Source: Ahaetulla prasina (taxonomy: Eukaryota; Chordata; Lepidosauria; Squamata; Colubridae). Taken from it: DNA of 64,000 nucleotides. This document shows, in pieces, positions 43,730-54,580 of this stretch (position 1 is its first letter; each line of letters starts with the position of its first letter). Both the position numbers and the translations under genes were made by a program. Under the pieces are notes generated by a model that saw nothing but the letters and a program-made list of their open reading frames with translations, did no database searches and had not been told where the DNA came from. The stretch is taken from positions 260,846,458-260,910,457 of the forward strand of contig NC_080540.1 in the NCBI RefSeq assembly GCF_028640845.1, in the 5' to 3' direction.

Positions 43730-44267
43730 AGTATTTTTATGATGCAAAATATATAAATGTAGATTTCCATTGAATTTTATGTATGAGTCAAATTATTTTC
43801 AGAACCCATTATGAAGCTGCTTTCTCTAGATGTGGAAAAGGTGGGAAAGCAGGTTATATCCCTGTACTCCTTTGTTCTGATGAATTAAATCACTTGTTTT
43901 TTGAATGCAAACTTTGAAAACAGTTTAAGAATTGGGAGATCAGTTGTTTATATAGGGGGAAAAAGTTTCATGTAACATTTGGTCCAATTGAGGTAGCTTA
44001 ATCATAGACATGCTTCAAAATATGAATTTCAGCTCATAAGTAAGGCCTTCAATACCACTATACCAACAATTCAACTGTAAGTGGACAGTGGCATTAATCA
44101 AAGGGTTGACTGCCAATGTACCTTGCAGCAATCTGGAAACAGAGAAGGAAAATACAACAATCTGGGAATCTGATACGTAAATCATTAATAGTGTCACTAC
44201 AAATCAAATCAGAACTTACTAAAATGTACATTAGTACTCACTAAAAATCTGCATCAATAATTTTTTT
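43730..44267. other. AT-rich non-coding DNA, nothing recognised
   Basis: No feature recognised. Confidence 0.5.
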
Positions 44268-44460
44268 TGAATCAGTGTTAACTCCTGGTGAACACCTGCT
44301 TTTTCTTGACAAGGTTTTTCAGAAGTAATTTGCTATTGTCTCTTTCCTAGTGCTGAGAGTGAGTTACTGGGACTGCCCACTCAGCTGGTTTTATGCCTAA
44401 AACTTGACTAGAACTCACAGACTCTGATGCCTTAACCACCATACTCAAGAGTATTCAATT
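44268..44460 (-). repeat. MIR/CORE-like SINE fragment
   Basis: Plus strand reads AAGGTTTTTCAGAAGTAATT, then AGTGCTGAGAGTGAGTTACT, CTCAGCTGGTTTTATGCCTA and TGACTAGAACTCACAGACTC to CCTTAACCACCATAC, the inverse of the SINE at 39.3 kb (B-box near 44415). The copy is eroded. Confidence 0.7.
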
Positions 44461-45043
44461 AGAATCCACCCAGCACTCTGTCTCTGATCTATATCAGTTT
44501 CATGAATATTCACTAATAAGTCCATTCTGATCCATTTCAGTGTCAATTTAAATTTAAACAAAATAGTCTGTATGAAATTACTGTACACTCTTTTTCTTAC
44601 AGTATATGTCTAAATCTAATAACATTCATATATGCATTTTACTACATTGCTAGCTGAAATATTGATCATAACGTAAGAAAGTATAAAATCTTAACAGCAG
44701 CACAATTCCAGAACAATTCCATAATAGGTAAGAATAGTTTTATATTTATCATCTAGATGTAAATTTCTCACGATTAAAGCTGTTGACTTTTAAGTGATGT
44801 GCTGTAATTTATACTACAAAGGGCTAGGAACAGGACCAATAAACAATAAAGCAACTTAGTTCAGTTTATACAGTATTTTATTACATTTGGCATATTTTTT
44901 TGGAACTTTACAGGTTGTAATATGCCCATTATAGACAGTAAGTTATTTTTAACTATGTCCATTATGTTAAAAAAGTACCAACTGCAGTGTAACAGAAACT
45001 CTTATTTCTTGCCCTATTCCCATTGACTTTGGAGAGTTGAGGT
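44461..45043. other. AT-rich non-coding DNA, nothing recognised
   Basis: No feature recognised. Confidence 0.5.
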
Positions 45044-45051
45044 CTCTAGAG

Positions 45052-45187
45052 CAGGAGTGTCAAACGGGCGGCCCACAGGCTGGATACATCACACACACAG
45101 GCCACATCCATTCCAGCTCTACGAAGGGAAAAAATGTTGCGATATGTCATATGACGGCAACGTGACGCTCCGAGTTTGACACCCGTG
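45052..45187. mobile_element. Non-autonomous hAT element (136 bp), GTCAAAC type
   Basis: The ends are CAGGAGTGTCAAACGG and GAGTTTGACACCCGTG. The flanking octamers are CTCTAGAG (45044-45051) and CCCTAGAT (45188-45195), six of eight identical and of the nTCTAGAn form favoured by hAT elements. It has no coding capacity. Confidence 0.85.
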
Positions 45188-45404
45188 CCCTAGATTCTAG
45201 AGCATTTGCAAGGGAGTAATTATAAGTCACCATCTGCAAACAACATTCATTCATAAATGCATACATACATAACAGATTTTTCTTCTTATTTTTCTTGTTT
45301 CATTTTAATAACAATAGCTAGTTTTAACTGTGAACTTTTAGTAATAACCTAATATTACAAATAGCCACCAAAAAAAGGCTAATCCATGCTTTTTTTGAGT
45401 TTTT

Positions 45405-45605
45405 ATTTTCTTCCAGAGACCACCTGGAGAAATCCCTGCCGTTTTCTTTACTAAGTTTTTCAGAGGTGGTTTGCCATTGCCTCCTTTTTAGGCCTGAGAG
45501 AAATTGAGTTGTCTAAGGTCACCCAGCTGACTTTGTGCCAAAGGCGGGATTAGAATTTGGTGTCTTCTAGTTTCTAGTTTGATTTCTTAACCAGTACATT
45601 AACAG
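45405..45605 (-). repeat. MIR/CORE-like SINE fragment
   Basis: Contains TCAGAGGTGGTTTGCCATTG, GGCCTGAGAGAAATTGAG, AAGGTCACCCAGCTGACTTT and GGCGGGATTAGAATTTGG, the inverse of the family at 39.3 kb. The core block is well preserved, the head is eroded. Confidence 0.75.
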
Positions 45606-46228
45606 GTTCAAAGTAATTATTATGCTGATAATAATTGATAGTTATCAAGGGTTGTATAGTTTACATATTGTTTAAAGCTACCCATTCAGATATCTTGTAT
45701 AATCTTCTGACAGGACTGTATCTTCATTTTAATTTGTAAGATATTACCTATTTGAAATAAGATAAAGTCCTTTGTTACCCTCAGTCCTTTTTCGAGGTAA
45801 ATATTCTCGCAGTCCTTTGTGGCTGCCATTTTTATCAGGCGTTCAGAACACACTCACTTTGCTGATCAGCCTTTTTCGAACATATCAATGTTTCACTTGT
45901 ATGATTTCTGGTGAGACAAGCTTAGACTTGGCTGCTTTTCTTTCAGCAACAGAGAAAAGAAATGTCTCTGGTGCCTAGTCTGTAAAGAAAGTTCATTCAT
46001 GTGTAAATTATCAGTTGGCCTTTATTTGCTTGGCCTGTGGAGAGTACACATGCAGATAAAAGATGTGGTGGGTCAGGGTTTAGTACGTGCAGTTTTCTCC
46101 AGTTGTCAGAGATTATCAGACAGACTGGGATGTTTTATTGCCATTAATTTGCAGCTTACAGAGTTAAATAAAACTTAGCAAGTAGAGTGGTTTTAAAACA
46201 TATGAACATAATAATCCACATCATGGCG
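45606..46228. other. Non-coding DNA, possibly partly conserved
   Basis: No repeat recognised. 46000-46190 has a compact, non-repetitive texture with AGATAA and GCCATTAATTTGC-like words, but evidence for a regulatory element is weak. Confidence 0.35.
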
Positions 46229-46290
<62 letters not shown>

Positions 46291-46292
46291 GC
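46229..46292 (+). repeat. (CT)n(AT)n microsatellite
   Basis: About 28 CT units with one early interruption, ending in a short AT run. Confidence 0.95.
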
Positions 46293-47419
46293 TATCAATA
46301 ATGTCCTTTCTTATGAGCAAGATTTATAAAAATTATATATATCAGTTTGATCGTTCTTGTTAAATTGAAATGTTATATTTTTCATTCATAAGCTGTAATA
46401 TGAAATCATCTTTGCATCCTTATCAATAGTAAGCAAATATCTCATAAATCAGTTTTTATTACAATATTTTTAAAGAATTCTTTATGTACAGTTATCAGTT
46501 TAATTGTTGAAATGTTGAGATGATTTAAATATGCAGAGCTGTTTTTCTATCAGTTAAGGTATTTATTTTATAATAACCTTTTTAGCGATAGTTGTACAGA
46601 CATAAGAGCTAGGTGGCAGCTGCAATCTATACAGAAGCAGTAGAAAAGGTTGTTTGATCTATAAGATCTTTGGTCTAAGTAATAGATTTGGCTGCCTTTT
46701 ATTGAAACATAATCAAGAATCATTAAAGCCTATTAGCAGCTGTGTTGTAAGTACACGTTATAACACAATTTTCATAGTCTCAGTTATCCTCACTAAAGTA
46801 AAGTTATTAAGCTACAACTGTCTCTTAGTTACAGAAGGTTGATCATAAATGAGATAGGATGCTAAGCCAGTGAAATGGAAATTTCAACTCCCTGTAGGAT
46901 TTGATCCATCAGGTCAGCCTCAGTTTAGACTTTTGGGACCACTTCTGCCATTGAGATGCTGATACCCAGGGTCATAGCTGAAAAGAATATTATTAACAGA
47001 TCTGCATATATTTGTAATATAATATAAAACTTTTTTTTCTTATCCAGACCAATATAATTAAATCTACACACAGCGCTCCTTTTGCTTTTCCTAAAAAGTT
47101 TGTTCTTATTCTTACCAGTAATAGAATGACTATGACAAATACATAGCTACTTTTTGGCTTACTTTAAAAAAAAAAAAACTACACAACTTATGTCTTGAAT
47201 TTATATTAGCTTGACAGTTGTAAACATGTTTTATTCCATTGACATTTTATTGGGTTATTTTAGGAATCTAAGCTGTTTCTTTTGGGAAAATCACAAAATA
47301 CTTAATGTATCGATAAATGTCCTCATTATTAATGTTGTCACAAAATAATTTCGTGAAGATCTGAAGACAAAATAAGTGCACATATAAGAGGTGAACAAGG
47401 GAAAGCATGCAGCACATAC
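46293..47419. other. AT-rich non-coding DNA, nothing recognised
   Basis: No gene or repeat family recognised. Confidence 0.5.
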
Positions 47420-47427
47420 CTTCTGGG

Positions 47428-47564
47428 CAGTGGTGGGATTCAAGTAATTTAACAACTGGTTCTCTGCCCTAATGATTTCTTCCAACAACCAGTTCATCAA
47501 TCTGCTCAAAAAGTTAACAACCGGTTCTCCAGAAGTGGTGCAAACTGGCTGAATCCCACCACTG
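47428..47564. mobile_element. Non-autonomous hAT element (137 bp), perfect duplication
   Basis: The ends are CAGTGGTGGGATTCAA and TGAATCCCACCACTG. A perfect 8-bp duplication CTTCTGGG lies at 47420-47427 and 47565-47572. The interior contains CAACTGGTTCTC and CAACCGGTTCTCC, recalling the ACCGGTTC words of the elements at 55.6, 59.5 and 61.0 kb. It is non-coding, and the intact duplication suggests a recent insertion. Confidence 0.9.
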
Positions 47565-47572
47565 CTTCTGGG

Positions 47573-50214
47573 ATTATCTTTCATTGGGACCTGGAAGGAA
47601 GAGGCAGGTGGGACTGTTTTAATAATGCCTAATATTCAGAAGAAGAATAACAGCTTCCCAGATAGCAAATTGTTTCAGGCAGGATTATTTTGCAGAGGAA
47701 TGTTTATTTTAGCACATATAAAAAGAAGAAATTCCCTACAACCTCTCCAAGTGGAAAGGTTTTTGTTCATTTGAAAAATGCAGGCAGATCTCGAAAAGAA
47801 ACAAGAAAGAAAACCTGACTGTTGTGAGTAAAGAATAGTGTTCTGAAACATCTGTGAAAAGATTACATTCTACAAGAAATTACAAAAGGTCTATGGGAAA
47901 GAGAAAGGGCTTGCAGCTTTATATATCAAGTAATCCTGGGAAACTGGTATAGGTTTAACTAAAAATGTTGCATTCAGTTAACTTTATTTTGGCTGTGGAT
48001 GTGTTTTTAGCCACAGTGTTTACAGACTCTGAAAGCTAAATAATTTTATCTTTTTATGCAACTTGGAATCTCTGCATTTTCATTTCTCCAGTCTATAAAA
48101 ATTCTCATGTATAACCTTTACCTGGGCAAAACAGAGCATCATAGGACAAAACTTTTTCAACAAAGGTACCTGAAATGGGCTAACTTGCAAAATGCATAAA
48201 AAATCTGGAACCCATGACTCCTGTGGAGTTGAAATTTGGCAAATTTTATAAAAAAATATATATGAAAAATTGTGATAAAGCGTTTTATGACGTAATTGAA
48301 AATGTCATAAAGCTTTTTCTGTTGTTAGCTGCTGATGGTTTGAATGTGCTCTAGAGATCAACATGAGCTACTTTCGAGGTAGATATATCTCTGAATATCT
48401 CCCTGAATTTTAAAGAATTTTTCCAGTGAAGCCAGTATGTTACAAGCTCTACTACTGTTATGAAAGCATTGAGGAATCTTCGTAAGAAAATATCTCTCAT
48501 AAAAATGACCAAATGGATCACAGGTTGTTTAGTTTTTAATAAAGCTTTATTTAGTTTCTGACTTATGAGATAGGTCTCTTCCCACAAAACGGGATGGATG
48601 GACTGGTTTATTAGCCACATGCCTCAGTGTTACAGGAGTGGAAAGTGGCTATAGCATTTATTTTTTTCGTCTTTTTTGCCTTTACTTGCCAATCATTCAT
48701 GCAGTTTGTAGAGGCCCCATCTCTCTCACACTGGGAACTTAATAAGAACAATGCCAGATGAGGCATCCTCTTGAAAAATCATGGTGAAAAGAATTATTAC
48801 CAAGTCATTATACCAAGGGCTTCTGGCAGAAGAGGTTCGACACTGTGGTGGAGAAAATAAATGGAAGCTGCACACCTTTTCCTCCTTGTCTTTTGGACAT
48901 GACCAGCTTGTCTTGCCTAATACTATCAAACCCAAATTGAGCCTCTCTGCTTCCAGACCAAGCACCTTGCAATCCTATCTAAATAAAAAACAATAAAAGC
49001 CTCAGTCACCAGCTCACGGTACAGGCCAAAGGCAGCCCTAATAGGTGAATTAGAACAAAAATAACAAAGTAAGAAAACCCAACATTCCATCCACAAGCAG
49101 GAATGTTCTACTGATTGCCTTTTATAATAAGTTCTGTCTATCCTTCAGCAAGGCAATTCCCTCAAAACTGAATGTGTCAAACTTGGCAGAATAGAAGCAG
49201 CTCACAAAAGAAACAAGGAATTTGAAAATGGATTAGATCCAGCAGAGAATCATGAAGAAAAATATCCAGGAAAAAAATGTATGCAGTACATCCATATGGA
49301 TAGGTAAAGTAGCTGGGTAGTGGCTTGAAATGTTACTTCTTTCCTAAGCCCTATTGGTTGGAAAGAATAAAGCTAGCAATTTTCAAGAAAAGGTAGTCTA
49401 AAATTATTGGCTCAATAAAGCTAAAGCTCAGAATGAGCTAAGCTTGGTAAAGGAAGTTAAAAAGTTTTCAAAGAAAAAGAAAATAATGCCAGCTACTCAA
49501 CAATGCTGGCAAAATTCTAAATGGATATCAAAAAATATTGGTCCATATTGGTTCAGTGTTCTCCAACATGAAGGTAAATGTTCTAGGTAAACCAGGAAAT
49601 CTGGAAGAAAGGAACAAAGAGATAGGATTTAAACATGAGGTTGATATATTATAGTCAAAAAATCTTTATCTACTTAAAATGTTTAGGCTTTCTAGGTTGA
49701 ATGAATTATATTTAAAGCACTGAATCAAGACCAAGTAATGGTCTTGCTAAACTTTAATACATTATATATGAAAAATCTTGATAATTGATACTATGCTAAC
49801 AAACTGCCTAAAGGAGAGCCATTTTTTTCTTAACTTCTTATTTGACCCACCATAACTCAGCAATTTACATATCTCTATAAAAATTACAATAAAATACATA
49901 TGCTATCAATACAGAAAACAATCAAACATAAATTAACCGATCAGTAATTAATAATGTCAGTTACCACTTCTAAAGGCTTTCTAAAATGATTTAGTTTTTA
50001 AAAACTTAAATCATTAGCATGGAAGGTAATCAAATAGAAGTAGGCTATTCCAAATTAGAAGCATACCAACATTTAAAAAGTACCTAAAAACTTCCATTCT
50101 CCTTATCTCATGAAAGCATGAGACCACAAGCAGATTCTTCCAAAACATTTGAGTTGGGGAGTTAATTAAATGTGAACGGTTTTATTCTCAGTTGGAGTAA
50201 GGTATTGAGTGGAT
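47573..50214. other. Long non-coding stretch, nothing recognised
   Basis: About 2.6 kb without a recognisable gene or repeat family. Frames at 48351-48620, 48726-48965 and 48781-48996 show no domain, signal or splice context. Confidence 0.45.
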
Positions 50215-50830
50215 TTCCATAAAGTTCAGCTCAGTAAACCTCCTCTCTAACATTTTAGTTAATTACTTGGATGAAGAGATGGAAGCAATGTTTATCAAAT
50301 TTACAATAACACAAAATTAGATGGAATAGCTAATGATTTAGAACAGGGGTCTCCAACCTTGGCAACTTTAAGACTTGTGGATTTCAACGCTGTGGAGACC
50401 CCTGCTTTAGAAAACAGAAATAAAATGCAAAATACTTTCAGTAAGTTAGAGAAGAGGCTGAAAAGTCCATTTAAAAGATAAAAATAAAATGTATATAAAT
50501 AAAATAAAATGGTTATATAATAGTGTTTATAAGAAAGGGTAGTAGGTTTATTGCAAAATGACTTTCTTAGTAGTGTAATATAAATAAAATAAATCCATTT
50601 CAGGTAATACTGGGATTAATGTTTCTATTTTTGTATGCATTTGTCCAATCCTACTTCCTTGCTTGCACATCACATCATTAGACAGATTCAGGCAAAGTGG
50701 AACAGGCTTAAGAAGGACAGTAAGGATCATTAGAGTTCTGGAAACTGAATCATATGAAGAGAGATTGAAATATCTATATATATTTAACCTTGTGGGGGGA
50801 AACACTGAAGGTGTATATGGTAGTACAATT
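50215..50830 (+). repeat. Very old CR1 fragment, split by a hAT element
   Basis: Translated blocks YLDEEMEAMFIKF-like at 50260-50305 and LRRTVRIIRVLETESYEERL at 50707-50766 parallel CR1 (INDLD.GI..IKFADDTKLAG and LERVQRRATRMIRGLETKTYEERL). No open frame remains. It is far more decayed than the CR1 copies at 2.7 and 7.6 kb. Confidence 0.6.
50344..50404. mobile_element. Tiny hAT element (61 bp) nested in old CR1
   Basis: The ends are CAGGGGTCTCCAACC and GTGGAGACCCCTG. The flanking octamers ATTTAGAA (50336-50343) and CTTTAGAA (50405-50412) differ at one base. At 61 bp it is little more than its two ends, near the lower size limit for a mobile DNA element. Confidence 0.85.
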
Positions 50831-51555
50831 CAAAGGTACAAAAGGTTTTCAAAACTAATTTTTTTTTGTTCCAGAATATACAATACTAGAATATTGGGTA
50901 TAAGTTAGAAGAAGGAAGGATCTAACTGAATTTTAAAAATATATATATATCTTGAGGCAAATAAATAGTAACAAAAGGAAACAACAGGACAGGAACAGTA
51001 GGCACGCTTGTGCTCTTATGCACGCCCCTTTACAGACCTCTTAGGAATGGGGTGAGGTCAATAGTAGACAGTTTTTGGTTGAAGCTTTGGGGATTTTGAG
51101 AAGAGACCACAGAGTCTGGTAGTGCATTCCAGGCATTAACAATTCTGTTACTGAAGTTATATTTTCTGCAATCAAGATTGGAGCTGTTAACATTAAGCTT
51201 AAATCTATTGTGTGCTCATGTATTGTTGCAATTGAAGCTGAAGTAGTCTTCAACAGGAAGGACATTGTAATAGATGATTCTATGAGTTAAATTCAGGTCA
51301 TGTCGAAGGCAGTGTAGTTCTAAATTTTCGAAACCCAGGATTTCAAGTCTGGTGGCATAAGGTATTTTGTTGTATTCAGATGAGTGGAGAACTCTTCTTG
51401 TAAAATATTTTTGGACACGTTCAATTGTATTGATGTCAGAAATGTGGTATGGGTTCCAGACAGTCGAGCTATATTCAAGAATTGGTCTAGCAAATGTTTT
51501 ATATGCTCTGGTTAGTAGTGTAGTGTTTTTGGAGAAGAAGCGACGCAAGATTAGG

Positions 51556-52104
51556 TGTTCTGTTTCCCTCCCGCAATACTCCCAACAAAGAGTCAGTCAA
51601 AGGCCTTTTCTTCTAATTTAATTACATAGATAAATGTCCTGGCCACGTCTACCCACGGGCCTGCCAAGTCTCTGGAGATAACGAGGAAATTATAGATAAG
51701 GCCAGAATTACTCACGAATATATTCTTCCCTCCATTGATACAGTTTGCCCGCGCAAATTCATTGCTTTGTCCAAGACAAAAAACCAGGAAGTCCCGCCTC
51801 CTATTTATAGTCTCTGCAGATGTCACTGCATGACCATCATTCCTTGGCTTTGTCCCAATGCTTCCTCTGCTGCGCGCGCCGGTCACGTCTGCGCAGTCTT
51901 GCATCACTCCAAAACTGTTCTTGGGGCGTTGCCAAATCAGAAGAAGGCTCGGGAGAATCAAGCCTTGCCGGCCCCTCCTCCTCCCTTTGAGTGGGTGCCA
52001 GGGAGGGAGAGGGCCCAAGAGAAGCATGCCTTGCCAGGTCTTCTCCCTCACTTTCTGAATCATCCGAGTCCAGGAGTCCGGGTCCAGGAACCTGGGTCAC
52101 AACA
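51556..52104 (-). mobile_element. Solo LTR (549 bp) of an LTR retrotransposon
   Basis: The segment begins TGTTCTG and ends CACAACA (TGTT...AACA inverted ends). It is flanked by a perfect 5-bp duplication TTAGG at 51551-51555 and 52105-52109, and the flanks are two halves of one LINE. On the minus strand it has a TATA box (CTATAAATAG) and a possible ATTAAA polyadenylation signal near 51617-51622, giving U3-R-U5 order on that strand. No internal gag, pol or env sequence and no second LTR are present, so it is the product of LTR-LTR recombination. The 5-bp duplication fits Ty3/gypsy or some retrovirus-like elements; the family cannot be settled. A minus-strand frame (51837-52100) with acidic-serine and arginine-rich parts lies in U3 but opens at a GTG, not an ATG. 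Confidence 0.85.
51801..51810 (-). promoter_or_regulatory. TATA box of the solo LTR
   Basis: CTATAAATAG on the minus strand, about 300 bp into the LTR, with GC-rich sequence just downstream (GAGGCGGGAC). It is placed as expected for a U3 promoter. Activity unknown. Confidence 0.6.
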
Positions 52105-52641
52105 TTAGGTTTACAACTCTTAAAGCCTTTTTTGCTATGTAGTTGCAGTGGGCTTTGGCACTTAGATCATTTGATATGAAAACTCCAAGGTCTTTAACAG
52201 GGTGGGGTTCATCTGTAAGGTAATGTCCATCAAGCTTGTACTTAGGTTCTTTTTTCCAATTTGTAAGACTGAGCATTTGCTGGTTGAGATTTGGAGTTGC
52301 CAAGTTTTAGACCATTCAGATACAAAGTCAAGGTCTTTTTGATCCAAATGTCCAGATAAATGGTGGGTCCCTTTCATTGTATATGTTCAAGTAGAAGCTA
52401 GCCAGCCATCTGCTGAAGATGATTTATTTTGCTTCCAACTCTGTGAGACTGACTTTTCAAAGTTTCTGTTAAAGAGGTTGGTTGTGAAGATTCCTATTGA
52501 AGGAAGTTCATTACCCTTTTGAAAAGTCTGTGTAGAAGGCAAAGAGGGCAAAATTTTCTAGCACAGAAACGATGCTAACCAACCTTTTAAAAATACTATT
52601 TGAGGGTTCAAAAAACCATTTAAAGTAAAATCCTCCCTGTA

Positions 52642-52882
52642 GAATACAATAGCAATACCACTTAGATTATATACCACTTTACCGCTTACAGTTCTCTCTA
52701 AGCGATTTACAGAGTCAGCATATTGCCCCCAACAATTTGGGTCCTCATTTTACCCACCTTGGAAGGATGAAACGCTGAGTCAGCCTTGAGCCTGGTGAGA
52801 TTTCCAAATTACAGGCAGCCAGGAGTCAGCAGAAGTAGCCTGCAATACTGCACTCTAACCACTGCACCACCATATCTCATGC
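52642..52882 (-). mobile_element. tRNA-derived SINE, full length, 'GCTATT' tail type
   Basis: On the minus strand the head reads GGTGGTGCAGTGGTTAGAGT (A-box-like). The B-box region near CTGTAATTTGGAAATCTCACC is eroded. The body has CTCAAGGCTGACTCAGCG, then GGGTAAAATGAGGACCCAAA and GTTGGGGGCAATATGCTGAC. The tail ends with GTGGTATATAATCTAAGTGG and TATTGCTATTG. The body is shared with the SINE at 0.98 kb but the 3' tail differs. Confidence 0.85.
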
Positions 52883-54520
52883 ACCATGGCTCATACAGAA
52901 ATACTTATATTATTATGTATAATATAGATGCTATAGTTAATTCTAAAGTTCAAAGTTCTAAATAAATGGAAGCATGAAAGTTATTTCTGAATAATAATGT
53001 AATAGATATTACTATACTGCATATATTGGTAATTTGGATTATTTTACAACCACCTACATTCTTGTTTCAAACTGGTTGTGACCACCTTAATATCATTTAC
53101 ATTAGTATATATTAAACTAGGAATATCTTATAAGGTATTCTGTTTGTAGCTGCTTCAATGTGATATTTCACACCCTCATTGTACCATTTGCCTCATCATG
53201 TAAATCCATATTTTGCAAACCTCTAAATAAAACAGATGGAATGTAAATTATGTATTGAAAAAGAGTATAAATCAATAAATATACAGGAAGGTCATCTTGA
53301 TTCTGGGTCAATCTTAGCATGCCAATAAAGGAGAAGAATCTCAAAATAATGTAATAATTTGTTAAGATGACAAAAATTCCCAGGTTCTGAATTTTAGTAT
53401 GTCAGAGAAAAGGAACCAGAGGATTTGGAAAAGAAACAAATTTTCACTCACAAGGACAACCATTATTTTTCCCATTCTTTTTTTTTTTGTTGTTGTTCTT
53501 TTGTTTCTATTTCTGGTTTATGTTTCTAAATTGGGGTTGTTCTAAATTTTGGATATTGTATTCAATAAAAAAATATTTTTTAATCACCCACTCTACTAGC
53601 TTCATAGACAAGGTTAAGGTTATTATGGGGTTTTTTTTAATTCTGGGCCAAAAGCAAGGTCCTACTGATTGAAAACATATTAATAATGGTTTTGTCCATC
53701 TGAGTTCATCCAGTTCTGCTGGAAATTACTGGCACACAAATAGAATATTAAAGCTATACCTTTTTTTGGCGGTACTAGTTGCTAGAGACTGCCTCAGAAT
53801 AAACATGATCAGTTTAATTATTCTAATTAGTAATAATAATAATCTTCCATCAATTTGCCTAATGTTCTTAAGAACTATTTAAACCTAGAGTTACACTTTT
53901 GAATTCAGTTAATATTCTGTGAAAAAAATCTTCTACATTATTTCTTGAATTTTCTCCGTATTGGTTTAATGAATATGGTACGTATATGTGTGAAAAAGAA
54001 TTAATTTCTAAACAAGCTCATTATCACCAATGGCATGTGTATAACTCTTTAGCTGTATTTTTTAAAATCTCAAATGGCACAGACTTTTATTCTAGAAAAG
54101 GTGTCTAGGAAATAGACTTCAGACTGAGTGTTTGTTTCTTTTTTTGTATCATGTCCTGTATATTATTCCAAAGCTGTACTTATTTGGCTGCAACACTGAT
54201 ATTGATAGAAAATTGATTGTGATACTTGTAATTTTCAGTTCTTTTTCTAATATTTATTTGTTTTTCTTCCTCTTCTTGCTTAAATACTAAAGCCAATATT
54301 TCATTTTTGTTTCTGACTATGTCTAGGATTTCTTTCCTGGAATCAAATAAGCTCCTTCAGCATATACATAAAATACAGGATACATACGTATATATGTGTA
54401 GTATATAAGATATGCTAAAAGTAACAAGGTAGAAGAATATCAGGTCCACAGAACAAGGAAGGAATATTTAAAGGCCTATTATCTTTCTTACTCTGTTTTT
54501 CAGTATACAAATATTAGTTT
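52883..54520. other. AT-rich non-coding DNA, nothing recognised
   Basis: About 1.6 kb without a recognised feature. Confidence 0.5.
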
Positions 54521-54580
54521 CAGAGAGGGCTGTAAAGCACTGTGAAGTGGTATATAAGTCTTAAGTGCTATTGCTATTTA
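54521..54580 (+). repeat. SINE 3' tail fragment, 'GCTATT' type
   Basis: CAGAGAGGGCTGTAAAGCAC, then TGTGAAGTGGTATATAAGTC and GTGCTATTGCTATT, matching the tail at 28.75 and 52.65 kb. Confidence 0.8.

Larger units (their letters stand above)
50958..52341 (-). mobile_element. CR1-group LINE, copy 5, split by a solo LTR
   Basis: Minus-strand member of the family at 5.0 kb. The 3' part lies at 50958-51555: the frame 51216-51548 has FFSKNTTLLTRAYKTFARPI, VWNPYHISDINTIERVQKYF and LEILGFENLELHCLRHDLNL. The 5' part at 52105-52341 has DLDFVSEWSKTWQLQISTSK, YKLDGHYLTDEPHPVKDLGV and AHCNYIAKKALRVVN. Removing 51556-52104 and one TTAGG rejoins the reading region. The terminal (AAAT)n and part of the 3' UTR are shortened. 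Confidence 0.85.

Noticed and set aside
46000..46190. Third conserved regulatory element
   Set aside because: Motif content is weaker than in the two listed candidates and there is no independent support.
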